From NCBI GenBank assembly GCA_964536025.1, contig CAZHXA010000003.1, forward strand, positions 28,302-92,301: DNA of 64,000 bases, in the 5' to 3' direction. The notes beneath the pieces were generated by a model, which searched no databases, had not been told where the DNA came from, and saw only the letters and a list, made by a program, of their open reading frames with translations. This stretch comes from RGIG4576 sp964536025. GTDB taxonomy: Bacteria > Bacteroidota > Bacteroidia > Bacteroidales > Muribaculaceae. Both the position numbers and the translations under genes were made by a program. This document shows positions 16,307 through 25,866 of this stretch, piece after piece (the first letter of the stretch is position 1; every line of letters begins with the position of its first letter).

Positions 16307-18547
16307 TATTTTCTTAAATTCAACAGTATGTGTTGTTCCTTTAGTATTTCCCGGTACGAAATTAATACTATCCAAAACCAAAGGATATGTAGACATATCA
16401 TTTAAGTCTACAATTTCATTCATTGGTAACGTAATACTATTAACTTCATTCAATATTAATGAAGGTGTATATTTAAACTCTTTTTTATTATCCGCATCTC
16501 TATAATCTGTAAAATACAAATAGAAATTCTTAATATTTGCAGTTGTCGGATTTATTTCAATCAACAATGAATCAGGACGGCTCCATGATGTCAACGTTTT
16601 TTCAAGAGTTAAACCTACATTTCTTGCTGATGTAGTTGTATAATTAACTCTTATACCATCTGCTCCACAAGCTTCCAAACTTATATTGCTAACATTTGTT
16701 CCGGTTAAAGACCATGTTGATATATCCATCTTGTCATCAATAAGTTTATATCGAGTTGTCGGGATTTCAACTGTTACATTTATTTCACCTACAAAATCAT
16801 TAAACTTACCTTTCACAATTGTAGTTCCGTTTTTCAAGCCCTTGATTGTTCCGGTTTCATCGACTGAAGCAATTGTTGCATCATCACTTGTCCAAGTAAT
16901 TGCTTTATTATATATCGGGAACTCTACACCTTTAACAATTCCAAAGACTTCTGCTGTATAATCTTTATATGAATCCAATAGCACTTTTTGCTTACGCAAA
17001 TTCATATTATTTTCACTTCCTACTGTAACCACTATTGTATTTGAAACGCCTTTATATGTTGCTGTTAACAAGTGGCTACCGGTTCCGCTACAATAAAGTG
17101 AAGTTCCTTCTTCTACAACTTCGCCAAGTGTTGCAGGACATGATAATGTCACGCCTTGTAAATCAGTATCTACCAAAACACCGTATTTATTATAGCCATA
17201 AAATTTAGGTGTATAAATTCCATATTGAGGCAATTCCTTTGCCCAATCGACAAAACGAATTTCTGCAATTTCTTTATCTTCGGGTGCAGTAACAACAGCA
17301 AAAATACCATTACCAACAGCACGTTCATTTCCATCACTACCAACATTGCGAACTCCAAGAGCTGAAGTGTACAAGCAAGAAGAACCTCCACCATCAAGAT
17401 TCATTGCTTCCCAAGCTCCTGCGTAACGCATAATATCGGCAAGTTGAGAAGTACGAACACCTGCCGAAATAGAAGAGCGTCCATCTACTACCATCATTAT
17501 GATACTATCGCCTGTAACACTCACCCCGATACCGGTACGAGGGTGTAACTGATTAGCATCAGCTCTCTCACTTTCTGTATCAAGAGTCAAGCCTCCTCCC
17601 ACATTTTTAGGATTTCCCGATACGATTTGTGCCGGAACGATTCTTTCAGTGCTGCCTTTTTCTGTCAAAACGACATTATCAAATTCCACAACATCTCCTA
17701 CTTGCAATCCATTAACAAAATTCAAAGCATTAACCGACACTTCTCCATCAAGTATTTCTCCTCTACCATGAATAACATAGCCGTCACTTGGTATTGCTGT
17801 ATCTCCTGTGCTATTGGCTGTAGAGGTTACTTCAAGACGGAATTTACATCCGGCATACATTTTATCTCCATCAACAAGCTTTGCTGTAACTTCGGCACAA
17901 CTACCAGCTTTAGTAGTTTGATTAGTACTTCCCCAATATTTAGGAGTGTAAATTGTTATCCCATTATCTGGTGAAGCTACGTTAATTCCCTTAAATGCTG
18001 CAACTTTGTCTCCTAATGTTGCAGTTCCTGCATAATAATACAATCGACTTATTCTTGCCACACCATCAACATCTATCGAAAATTGATAGTTTTTATCACC
18101 AAGTCCATTTGATGTCTTATAAGTTTCTCGATCGGCTGTACAACCTGCAGTAGGAGAACCTACTTTGGAACTTCCATTTGTTGCAGTACCACCGGTTGCA
18201 TAAAAATCGGCATTTGTTCCGGCAAAATACAACACTCCGTTACCACTTTTACGTTTCGCCATAGCACTTGGTCGCTCGGTTCCGGCAACCATATCTTTTG
18301 CACTTACGGCACGCATTGACACACCCGGAGCACTTTTATCCACTGTAAGATAATGTACTTGCAATTTAGATTTAGTAGGACTTACAAGTTCCAGATGCGT
18401 CTGTGTTGTACCAGGTCCAACTTTTGCATGGTAAATCGTATCAAGAGAATACACCACGCCCTTGACTTCAATCGTGCTTTTTGCTTGTACCGGAGCAATA
18501 CCCAATACTGAAGCAATCAACAATGTGTTAAGTAATTTTTTTTTCAT
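16025..18547 (-). CDS. T9SS-exported phosphodiester glycosidase B
   Basis: An 840-residue paralogue of the next gene with the same layout: signal peptide (MKKKLLNTLLIASVLGIAPVQA), NAGPA-type phosphodiester glycosidase domain (FAGTNADFYA, MMVVDGRSSISAGVR and LDGGGSSCLY), a BIG2-like segment (SDDATIASVDETGTIKGLKNG), and a T9SS type A sorting tail. The middle region including EIRFVDW and FYGYNKYGVLV is recognisably shared with gene A but clearly diverged. I start it at the ATG at 18545-18547, which begins the signal peptide, rather than nine codons further out. The two genes, 11 bases apart, are presumably one transcript ended by the hairpin at 13533. Substrate unknown; related lysosomal enzymes uncover GlcNAc-phosphodiesters. 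Confidence 0.85.
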   Translation of the reverse strand: MKKKLLNTLLIASVLGIAPVQAKSTIEVKGVVYSLDTIYHAKVGPGTTQTHLELVSPTKSKLQVHYLTVDKSAPGVSMRAVSAKDMVAGTERPSAMAKRKSGNGVLYFAGTNADFYATGGTATNGSSKVGSPTAGCTADRETYKTSNGLGDKNYQFSIDVDGVARISRLYYYAGTATLGDKVAAFKGINVASPDNGITIYTPKYWGSTNQTTKAGSCAEVTAKLVDGDKMYAGCKFRLEVTSTANSTGDTAIPSDGYVIHGRGEILDGEVSVNALNFVNGLQVGDVVEFDNVVLTEKGSTERIVPAQIVSGNPKNVGGGLTLDTESERADANQLHPRTGIGVSVTGDSIIMMVVDGRSSISAGVRTSQLADIMRYAGAWEAMNLDGGGSSCLYTSALGVRNVGSDGNERAVGNGIFAVVTAPEDKEIAEIRFVDWAKELPQYGIYTPKFYGYNKYGVLVDTDLQGVTLSCPATLGEVVEEGTSLYCSGTGSHLLTATYKGVSNTIVVTVGSENNMNLRKQKVLLDSYKDYTAEVFGIVKGVEFPIYNKAITWTSDDATIASVDETGTIKGLKNGTTIVKGKFNDFVGEINVTVEIPTTRYKLIDDKMDISTWSLTGTNVSNISLEACGADGIRVNYTTTSARNVGLTLEKTLTSWSRPDSLLIEINPTTANIKNFYLYFTDYRDADNKKEFKYTPSLILNEVNSITLPMNEIVDLNDMSTYPLVLDSINFVPGNTKGTTHTVEFKKIAWVYNSIPGGNSGVETIVKSTNDLQISPNPVNSGEVVKLKVNAPVEYSVFSINGSLIKTGNGEEISTVGMSAGIYVVSVIQNGKKQVARLIIK

Positions 18548-18679
18548 CAGTAGGTTTATTTTAGGTTTATACAATCTATTATATTAACATCGTGTAAAAA
18601 TACTTATATTTACCGATATGCTCAAATTTTTTCGGCACAAAAATAAGCTCCTTTACTCTATTTTTTCAAAACTACATTG

Positions 18680-18687
18680 TATCTTTG
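18680..18687 (+). promoter_or_regulatory. -7 box of the GSCFA-murF operon
   Basis: TATCTTTG, 24 bases before the ATG at 18712. No clear -33 TTTG. The 164-base gap to the divergent gene at 18547 probably holds both promoters. Confidence 0.55.
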
Positions 18688-18711
18688 TGTATTAAATCAT
18701 AAAATGAGATT

Positions 18712-19692
18712 ATGGAATTCAGAACTGCTATAAAGATAAACAATGCGACAGAGCAAATACAACATTCACATCGCATAATGCTTATTGGTTCCTGCTTTTC
18801 CGATAATATTGGCTTAAAATTGCAAAACGCATTGATGAATGCCGATATTAATCCTTTTGGTACTGTTTACAACCCCATAAGCATTTACAATGAGATAAGC
18901 AATATCGTTTCAGGTAAAGAAATAACAGATAATGAACTGTTTTTTGCAAATGGTATGTGGAATCACTTTGGTTTTCATTCTCATTTTTCCAGAGCTGAAC
19001 AAACCGATGCACTAAAAATAATGAACAATCGCTTAAGTAAAGCTCATGATAACTTAAAACAATGCGATTGGATAATCATAACATTAGGCACTGCAATGAT
19101 TTATGAGCACAAAACTTCTAATACGATTGTAAGCAATTGTCATAAATTACCAGCTACCGAATTTTCTCGACGAATATTACAAATCGAAGAGGTAAAGCAT
19201 TATTTAGAATCAATTTTGTCTATCATTCACGATTATAACAATCACACAAAAATCATTTTCACCGTAAGTCCTATACGTCACGTTTCCGATGGTTTGGAAC
19301 TGAATCAACTAAGCAAAAGCACGCTTCGCGTGGCTATTAGCAACATTGTGGGGGCTCACTCCGATTTCTGCCACTATTTCCCGGCTTATGAGATTATGAT
19401 GGATGACTTACGTGACTACCGATTTTATGCTTCCGATATGGTTCATCCGTCAGATATTGCAATCGAATATATATGGAACGTATTTAAAGCAACTTTTTTC
19501 AACGACAGAACCACACAAGCCGCATCACGCTGTGAACGCATGTCAAAACGTCTTGCACATCGACCGATGACCGACAATCAAGTTGCATTGAATCATTTTC
19601 GGAACGAAACTCAAGAAGTTTTATTCAACCTTGTAAAAGAATATCCTTATATTAAGGACTTAACACAACTTCAAAAATATTTTCTATCATGA
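18712..19692 (+). CDS. GSCFA domain protein
   Basis: A 326-residue protein of the GSCFA family (PF08885), named for its N-terminal motif, seen here as IGSCFSDNIG at about residues 26-35. The family resembles SGNH/GDSL-type esterases: the Ser of GSCFS would be the nucleophile, TLGTAMIYE and TVSPIRHVSD are the following conserved blocks, and DMVHPSDIA near residue 245 holds the candidate Asp-x-x-His pair. No signal peptide is seen. The substrate is unknown. Its stop overlaps the murF-alr start by four bases, so translation is coupled, which hints at a role around cell-wall precursors or their acylation; that is inference. Confidence 0.85.
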   Translation: MEFRTAIKINNATEQIQHSHRIMLIGSCFSDNIGLKLQNALMNADINPFGTVYNPISIYNEISNIVSGKEITDNELFFANGMWNHFGFHSHFSRAEQTDALKIMNNRLSKAHDNLKQCDWIIITLGTAMIYEHKTSNTIVSNCHKLPATEFSRRILQIEEVKHYLESILSIIHDYNNHTKIIFTVSPIRHVSDGLELNQLSKSTLRVAISNIVGAHSDFCHYFPAYEIMMDDLRDYRFYASDMVHPSDIAIEYIWNVFKATFFNDRTTQAASRCERMSKRLAHRPMTDNQVALNHFRNETQEVLFNLVKEYPYIKDLTQLQKYFLS

Positions 19693-22166
19693 AATATTCC
19701 ATACGAGAAATAGCATCAATATTACATATAGAAACTGAAAGTCTCAATCTTCCGCAAGCTACGATAACATCATTGCTTACCGATTCAAGATCGCTGACTT
19801 ATCCCGATGAAACATTATTTTTTGCTATTCGTACAAAAAATAATGATGGACATCGCTACATAGCTCAACTTTATGAAAAAGGGGTGCGTAATTTTGTCAT
19901 TGAAAACAGTACTTACATTCCAAACGAATTAAGTAATGCCAATTTTCTCGTTGTAAATGACACTTGTTCTGCATTACAATCCATAGCCACTTATCACCGC
20001 CGTCGCTTCAATATACCTGTTATAGGCATTACAGGAAGTAAAGGTAAGACTACTCTTAAAGAACGACTTAACTTATTATTAAAAGAAGATTACAACATTG
20101 TTCGCAGTCCAAGAAGTTTTAATTCTCAAATAGGAGTACCGTTATCGCTTTGGGAATTTGATGATAACACAACTCTCGGCATTATTGAAGCCGGAATTTC
20201 ACAACCTAATGAAATGAAATCGTTACAAAACATGATTCGCCCCACAATAGGAGTATGGACCAATCTTGGAGACGAACATAATGACGGTTTTATTTCCATT
20301 TATCAAAAAGCAGAAGAAAAAGCCAAGTTACTTACTGCTTGCGAACATATCATATATTGTGCCGATGAGCCACTAATAGCCAACAGCATTAAACCGATAT
20401 TAAAAGTTGCTCATGGTATTGGTTGGTCTCGTACTAATCCCGATGCCGATATTTACATTTCTCAAATCGACAAAAACGATAATGCAACCGAAATCATTTA
20501 CCGATATGCCGATAACACATCGCGTATAGTAATACCTCTTACAAAAGACAGTGATATTGAAAATATTCTGAATTGTCTTGCCGTTATGTTATGTCTTGGC
20601 ACTACAAGAGATATTATCGCAGAACGCATGTCTAAGCTCACCCCAATAGATACAAGACTTAATGTCATTGAAGCCACCAATAATTGTATGATTATCGCCG
20701 ATTCTTATATCAGCGACTATAATTCATTGACTCCAGCTCTTGATTTCATGGCAAGACGTGCCACACCCGATTGCACGATGACAGTGATTTTATCAGATGT
20801 TCAACATGAATCATTCACCAAATCGGAACTATATAAATTAATAGCTCAACTCGCAAAAAACAAAAATATTACCCGATTTATAGGCATTGGCGAAGAGATG
20901 GTGGAAAACCAACGTTTTTTTGACGTAAACGCTCAATTTTTCCTTTCTACCAAAGAATTTCTTGAAGAAATGACTCCAAGCGATTTTGAAAATGAAATTA
21001 TCTTGGTAAAAGGAGCTCCTGAATATGAATTTAAGCAAATTATTGATATGCTTGAGGCAAAACAGCATCAAACGGTCTTACAGGTGAACCTTGATGCTGT
21101 GACTCACAACTACAACTTCTTTCGTTCCCAATTACGACCGGGAACAAAAACTGTTTGTATGGTAAAAGCATCTGGTTATGGAGCAGGATCCGATGAAATA
21201 GCTAAAACATTGCAAGATCGCGGAGCATCTTATCTTGCAGTCGCTGCTCATGACGAAGGTGCCGACTTACGTAAAGCCGGCATCACAATGCCCATCATGG
21301 TATTAAATCCCAAAGTAACCAATTATAAAGCAATGTTTGCTTATAATCTCGAGCCGGAAGTTTTTAGTCTTGATGAATGTAGGGAAATCATTAAGGAAGC
21401 AGAAAAATGCGGTATCACCAACTACCCTGTACACATAAAAATCGAAACAGGTATGCATCGCTTAGGGTTTCTTAAAGAGCAGCTGCCTGAACTTATCAAC
21501 GTTTTACAAAGTCAAGATGCAATATATCCTGCAAGCGTATTTTCTCACCTTAGTGTTGCCGATGAGCCTCTGCAAGATGACTATACATTAAAACAATTCA
21601 ACTATTTTGATGAATGTTGCAACATTTTACAATCCGGCTTTAAGCACCACATCATAAGACATATACTTAACACTACCGGTATTATAAGATTTCCGGAATA
21701 TCAATATGATATGGTTAGAATAGGAATCGGAATTTATGGCATCTCTACCGTAAACGACAATTCAGAAGCCGAGCTTCAACCCATTTCATCATTACATTCG
21801 GTTATAATATCAATTAAAGACTTACCTGAAGGCACTTCAATAGGTTATGGACGGAAAGGTCAACTCTTACGCCCCTCTAGAATAGCAACCATTCCTATAG
21901 GATATGCCGATGGCTTCTCTCGATGCTTTGGCAATGGTAATGCAAAACTATGGATTAATGGAGTCTTATGTCCTACAGTAGGAAACATCTGTATGGACGT
22001 GTGCATGGTAGATGTAACCGATACTGAATGTAAAGTGGGTGATTCGGTTGAAATTTTCGGTTGTCATATTCCTGTCGAAAACCTTGCCGAAACAAGAGAG
22101 ACAATTCCTTATGAAATTCTCACATCAATATCAAGTCGAGTTAAACGAGTTTATTATAGAGAATAA
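19689..22166 (+). CDS. murF-alr: Fused MurF ligase and alanine racemase
   Basis: An 825-residue bifunctional cytoplasmic enzyme. The N-terminal part (about 1-450) is UDP-N-acetylmuramoyl-tripeptide:D-Ala-D-Ala ligase with the ATP loop GSKGKTT at residues 116-122, preceded by the Mur substrate domain. The C-terminal part (about 455-825) is a PLP-dependent alanine racemase: the PLP lysine is in CMVKASGYGAG, followed by HIKIETGMHRLG, FSHLSVAD, RIGIGIYG and IGYADGFSR. The racemase makes D-Ala and the ligase adds D-Ala-D-Ala, so the fusion links supply and use. This fusion is common in Bacteroidetes. In the MurF half the Mg/ATP residues look intact, so I expect both to be active. Confidence 0.93.
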   Translation: MKYSIREIASILHIETESLNLPQATITSLLTDSRSLTYPDETLFFAIRTKNNDGHRYIAQLYEKGVRNFVIENSTYIPNELSNANFLVVNDTCSALQSIATYHRRRFNIPVIGITGSKGKTTLKERLNLLLKEDYNIVRSPRSFNSQIGVPLSLWEFDDNTTLGIIEAGISQPNEMKSLQNMIRPTIGVWTNLGDEHNDGFISIYQKAEEKAKLLTACEHIIYCADEPLIANSIKPILKVAHGIGWSRTNPDADIYISQIDKNDNATEIIYRYADNTSRIVIPLTKDSDIENILNCLAVMLCLGTTRDIIAERMSKLTPIDTRLNVIEATNNCMIIADSYISDYNSLTPALDFMARRATPDCTMTVILSDVQHESFTKSELYKLIAQLAKNKNITRFIGIGEEMVENQRFFDVNAQFFLSTKEFLEEMTPSDFENEIILVKGAPEYEFKQIIDMLEAKQHQTVLQVNLDAVTHNYNFFRSQLRPGTKTVCMVKASGYGAGSDEIAKTLQDRGASYLAVAAHDEGADLRKAGITMPIMVLNPKVTNYKAMFAYNLEPEVFSLDECREIIKEAEKCGITNYPVHIKIETGMHRLGFLKEQLPELINVLQSQDAIYPASVFSHLSVADEPLQDDYTLKQFNYFDECCNILQSGFKHHIIRHILNTTGIIRFPEYQYDMVRIGIGIYGISTVNDNSEAELQPISSLHSVIISIKDLPEGTSIGYGRKGQLLRPSRIATIPIGYADGFSRCFGNGNAKLWINGVLCPTVGNICMDVCMVDVTDTECKVGDSVEIFGCHIPVENLAETRETIPYEILTSISSRVKRVYYRE

Positions 22167-22181
22167 CATATTCACACAATT

Positions 22182-22634
22182 ATGAATATAATCGATAAAG
22201 AAAAACAAGATATACATTTTATGCGTCTTGCCTTAGACGAAGCTCATAAAGCTATGGAACGAGATGAAGTTCCTATCGGTGCTGTTATTGTAATAGGCAA
22301 TCAAGTTATAGCAAGAGGACATAATTTAACCGAAACATTAAACGATGTTACAGCTCATGCCGAAATGCAAGCCATCACATCGGCAGCCGATAACTTAGGC
22401 GGTAAATATCTTACCGAATGTACACTTTATGTTACCGTAGAGCCGTGCTTAATGTGTGCCGGTGCTTTGGGCTGGAGTCAAATAAAACGCATCGTTTATG
22501 GTGCAAGCGATGAAAAACGAGGCTATCACACATTTTGCGAAAAACCGTTTCATAAAAAGACAGAAATAACCGGAGGTATATTGGCCGAAGAATGTGCTGA
22601 ACTGATGACTACATTTTTTAAACAGAAACGATAA
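22182..22634 (+). CDS. tadA: tRNA-specific adenosine deaminase TadA
   Basis: A 150-residue zinc deaminase that converts adenosine-34 to inosine in the tRNA-Arg(ACG) wobble position. The zinc site is complete: His59-Ala-Glu61 in AHAEMQAI, and Pro88-Cys89-x-x-Cys92 in EPCLMCAGAL, with Glu61 as the proton shuttle. IPIGAVIV-type and KRIVYGASDEKRGY stretches match TadA. It follows murF-alr by 15 bases on the same strand. Other nucleoside deaminases (guanine, cytosine) share the fold, but length and the C-terminal region favour TadA. Confidence 0.9.
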   Translation: MNIIDKEKQDIHFMRLALDEAHKAMERDEVPIGAVIVIGNQVIARGHNLTETLNDVTAHAEMQAITSAADNLGGKYLTECTLYVTVEPCLMCAGALGWSQIKRIVYGASDEKRGYHTFCEKPFHKKTEITGGILAEECAELMTTFFKQKR

Positions 22635-22653
22635 CAACAATCATTAAAAAAAT

Positions 22654-23520
22654 ATGAAAAAGACAAACATTCTTACAGCATTTATGCTGATGTTCGCATT
22701 CTTATTGACTTTCAACATCAACGCAAGCGAACTGAATCAAGTTGATACCATTGCCGTTAAAAGCGAAAAAATGGGTCGCGAAATCAAAAATGTAATAATC
22801 GTTCCTGCCGACTATTACGACCCCGAAATGCAAGAGGAACAATATGCAGTTTTATACTTACTACATGGATATAGCGGTTCTTATGGTAATTGGATAAAAA
22901 AGAAACCTGAATTGCAAGATTTATCAACCGAATACGGAGTAATTATTGTATGTCCCGATGGTCAAGACAGTTGGTATTTCGATTCTCCAATCGACCCGAC
23001 TATGCAATTTGAGACCTATATAACAAAAGAATTATTATCTTTTGTAGATAATAATTACAGAACTATAGCCGACCCTAAATTTCGAGCTATTACAGGGTTA
23101 AGCATGGGTGGACACGGTGCTATGTCACTTGCTCTTAAGCATCCCGATCTTTTTTGGCAATGTGGAAGCATGAGCGGAGGAGTAAATATTGTTCCTTTCC
23201 CGAAAAGTTGGAAAATAAAAGAACGCATAGGTGCTTATGAAGACAATAAAGAGCTATGGAAAGAACTAAGCGTTCAAGGAATCGTAGAAAAATTAGAATC
23301 TACCGACCAACGCATAATTTTCGATTGCGGAGTTGATGACTTCTTCCATGAAGTAAACAAGAACCTTCACGAAACTCTTGTTGAAAAGAAAATTGCTCAC
23401 GATTACATAAGCCGACCGGGCAAACATAATTGGGCTTTTTGGTGTAACTCCATCGATTTCCAAATGCTCTTCTTTTCAAAAGGCTTTGCCGAAGCTGCTA
23501 CTCAAGCCGAAAAGCACTAA
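22654..23520 (+). CDS. Secreted esterase of the esterase-D/tributyrin type
   Basis: A 288-residue alpha/beta hydrolase of the putative esterase family (PF00756). A signal peptide (residues 1-24, ending NASE) is followed by YLLHGYSGSYGNW (oxyanion region), the nucleophile elbow GLSMGGHG with Ser150, the candidate acid in FDCGVDDFF near residue 233, and His in GKHNWAFW near residue 268. Relatives include S-formylglutathione hydrolases, feruloyl and acetyl esterases, and mycolyl transferases, so only a general carboxylesterase call is safe. It probably ends the GSCFA-murF-tadA transcript; a strong bidirectional hairpin follows. Confidence 0.85.
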   Translation: MKKTNILTAFMLMFAFLLTFNINASELNQVDTIAVKSEKMGREIKNVIIVPADYYDPEMQEEQYAVLYLLHGYSGSYGNWIKKKPELQDLSTEYGVIIVCPDGQDSWYFDSPIDPTMQFETYITKELLSFVDNNYRTIADPKFRAITGLSMGGHGAMSLALKHPDLFWQCGSMSGGVNIVPFPKSWKIKERIGAYEDNKELWKELSVQGIVEKLESTDQRIIFDCGVDDFFHEVNKNLHETLVEKKIAHDYISRPGKHNWAFWCNSIDFQMLFFSKGFAEAATQAEKH

Positions 23521-23524
23521 ATTA

Positions 23525-23553
23525 AAAAAACTCACCATTATGGTGAGTTTTTT
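23525..23553. terminator. Bidirectional terminator between convergent genes
   Basis: AAACTCACCA at 23528-23537 pairs with TGGTGAGTTT at 23541-23550 around TTA, with A-runs and T-runs on either side. It serves the esterase on the plus strand and the Smr gene on the minus strand. Confidence 0.85.
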
Positions 23554-23574
23554 GTTATATATGATATAGAGGTA

Positions 23575-24636
23575 TTACTTGATTGTTATCAATGTCGCAC
23601 CAAAACCATACTCTCTGAAACTTGCGTCTTGTGCTTCACATCGTGGATATTTACGCTTTAATTCGTCAAGCAAAGCTTTACGCAATACGCCCTCTCCTTT
23701 ACCATGAATAAAGACTATTTTAGCACCTTTTCGCCCAATATTTTCATTCATCACACGATGAAATTCATCAAGCTGAACATCAAGCATATCCTTATTTAAA
23801 AGCCCTGATGTATTATCAAGCAATGCTGAAATATGCAAATCGCACTCGATAATTTCATTCTTATTGCTCTTAACATCATGCTTTTTAACTTGACGGCGTT
23901 GCTGACGATTATCATTACTTCTTTTTTCTTTCATAGCACGTTCCAAGTCTGCACTATCTACAGTAATCATACGAGCCGGGCGATCGTTTTTCACTATATC
24001 GAGTGCTATGACCGGTGTATCAAAATACTCATTATCATGAAAACAGTGCATTTTATAAAATTTAGTAGTATCAAGCCTATGCTCTACAAGAGCCGGATTT
24101 TTCAATTTAAATCCTTTTCCCTCTTTAAAAGCCACATATTGCACAGCCACACGATCCATTTGAGTGAGTAGAGAATGTTCAAATTCCTCAATATGTACCT
24201 GTATGTTAGGCTCTACCATATCATGATAACGCATAACCCATTCGGCTTCATCATCACTCTTGGTCATATATACAAAATATAAATAGTAGTTACTATCATT
24301 TACAAGATAAGCGTCATAGGTTGTCGTATTAAGATGCTTGATTTCTCGTGGCTCATAAGCAAGCACTATATTCAATGTATCACCGTCCTCTGTTTCAACC
24401 ACCGGCATAGGTTTGGCTGATTCAAGAATTATTTCCTTTGACGGAAGTGGAGTTACAGGCTTGTCATAAGCTGTAGGTTTCGGCTTGGCTGATTCCACGA
24501 CGACACATTCACGCAGTAAAGCCGGCTGTTCAAAACCATCCTCATCTTCCACATAAGCCATATTATCCACTATTTTTGTAATACGCCCTCCTCCTATTTG
24601 ATTAAGGAAACGCACTATATCATTTACTTGAGCCAT
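23575..24636 (-). CDS. DUF2027 and Smr domain protein
   Basis: A 353-residue cytoplasmic protein. The N-terminus (about 1-45, NDIVRFLNQIGGGRITKI) is a small barrel-like domain, followed by the Bacteroidetes DUF2027 region (to about residue 230), a basic charged linker (ERAMKEKRSNDNRQQRR) and a C-terminal Smr domain (about 268-353) with FIHGKGEGVLRKAL and DASFREYGFGATL. Smr domains are nucleases or nucleic-acid binders in MutS2 and in ribosome-rescue proteins such as SmrB. The key HGxG motif is intact. A role in nucleic-acid processing is plausible but not shown. It is 45 bases downstream of ansA on the same strand. Confidence 0.85.
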   Translation of the reverse strand: MAQVNDIVRFLNQIGGGRITKIVDNMAYVEDEDGFEQPALLRECVVVESAKPKPTAYDKPVTPLPSKEIILESAKPMPVVETEDGDTLNIVLAYEPREIKHLNTTTYDAYLVNDSNYYLYFVYMTKSDDEAEWVMRYHDMVEPNIQVHIEEFEHSLLTQMDRVAVQYVAFKEGKGFKLKNPALVEHRLDTTKFYKMHCFHDNEYFDTPVIALDIVKNDRPARMITVDSADLERAMKEKRSNDNRQQRRQVKKHDVKSNKNEIIECDLHISALLDNTSGLLNKDMLDVQLDEFHRVMNENIGRKGAKIVFIHGKGEGVLRKALLDELKRKYPRCEAQDASFREYGFGATLITIK

Positions 24637-24681
24637 TTTTCTATTGAAAATAAAAAATTACTATCGATTTACTCTTATTAA

Positions 24682-25737
24682 TCATCCTATGGTCATTTCA
24701 CCACACAACGAATATGCCAAATATTTCTTTACACTTTCGGAAGGAAGTCCAAGTCCAAACAAATACATCATCTTGGTAATGGCAGCCTCACTTGTTATAT
24801 CGTGTCCGCTTACCACACCTGCACGAGTTATATAGTCGCCTGTTTCATAACGTGTACTATGTATTCCTCCATTAACGCATTGTGTTACATTTAAAATAAC
24901 GATTCCGCGTTCCACCGCTTCATGAATAGCATCGGTAAACCATTTATCAGTTGGAGCATTACCGGCTCCATAAGTTTTAAACACTATACCCTTCACATCA
25001 GGGGTATGCAATATGTGTTTCAATATCTTTTCACTAATTCCCGGATACAAATCTACAAACATGACATTGGTATCCATTGTATAACGCACCTTCAGCGGAC
25101 GTTTGGAGGGTACGCGGTAAAGCGATTCTTCGTTGAAATGTATCCCTAACCCTATTTTAGCCAACGGTGGGTAGTTATTACTTTTAAAGGCATTGAAATT
25201 GTCGGCACTCATCTTTGTGCTTCGATTGCCTCGCCACAAATAATTTTCAAATAGTATTGCAACTTCTTGGACCATAGGTTCACCTTGTGCATCGCGTGCT
25301 GCCGCTATTTGCAAAGATGTTATAAGATTTTCTTCTCCATCGGTTCTCACCTCACCTATCGGCAACTGTGAACCGGTGATTATTACCGGCTTGTGAAGAT
25401 TTTCAAGCATAAAGCTCAGAGCCGAAGCCGTAAAAGCCATAGTATCGGTACCATGTAGCACGACAAAACCATCATATAAGTCATAATTTTCCTCTATTGC
25501 AATAGCTATTTCACGCCAATGTGAAGGCGACATATTAGAACTATCGATAGGAGGATTAAACTGTATATTATTGATTATATAGTCTAATTTCTTGATTTTA
25601 GGAACATTGTCTATTAAATGTGTAAAATCAAACGGTTGTAAAACACCGGTTTCACTGTTTTCAATCATTCCTATGGTTCCCCCGGTGTAGATTATCATAA
25701 TCCTTGGGCGTTCTATTTCATTTTGAGGTAAATTCAT
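24682..25737 (-). CDS. ansA: Type I L-asparaginase
   Basis: A 351-residue cytoplasmic asparaginase that hydrolyses asparagine to aspartate and ammonia. Both catalytic threonine motifs are clear: YTGGTIGM near residues 17-24 and VVLHGTDTMAFTASAL near residues 98-113. NPPIDSSNMSP supplies the substrate-binding serine, and VLENVTQ-type and NVTQCVNGG stretches follow. There is no signal peptide, which fits the low-affinity type I (AnsA) form rather than the periplasmic type II. A -7 box lies 34 bases upstream. It may share a transcript with the Smr gene. Confidence 0.92.
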   Translation of the reverse strand: MNLPQNEIERPRIMIIYTGGTIGMIENSETGVLQPFDFTHLIDNVPKIKKLDYIINNIQFNPPIDSSNMSPSHWREIAIAIEENYDLYDGFVVLHGTDTMAFTASALSFMLENLHKPVIITGSQLPIGEVRTDGEENLITSLQIAAARDAQGEPMVQEVAILFENYLWRGNRSTKMSADNFNAFKSNNYPPLAKIGLGIHFNEESLYRVPSKRPLKVRYTMDTNVMFVDLYPGISEKILKHILHTPDVKGIVFKTYGAGNAPTDKWFTDAIHEAVERGIVILNVTQCVNGGIHSTRYETGDYITRAGVVSGHDITSEAAITKMMYLFGLGLPSESVKKYLAYSLCGEMTIG

Positions 25738-25770
25738 AGCCTTAAATACATCTTGATAGTTTTAGTATTA

Positions 25771-25778
25771 CAAAGTTA
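25771..25778 (-). promoter_or_regulatory. -7 box of ansA
   Basis: Minus-strand TAACTTTG, 33 bases before the ansA ATG. No clear -33 element. Confidence 0.5.
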
Positions 25779-25853
25779 ATAACAAAAACACGTTCTATTA
25801 CTGTAATAGATAAAAATCTCCTCAAAAAATCATCTATAACCTCTATTTTTTAT

Positions 25854-25861
25854 TAACTTTG
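25854..25861 (+). promoter_or_regulatory. -7 box right at the acetyltransferase start
   Basis: TAACTTTG ends five bases before the ATG at 25867, so a transcript from it would begin at or beside the start codon, giving an almost leaderless message. No clear -33 TTTG supports it. Confidence 0.4.
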
Positions 25862-25866
25862 ACATT

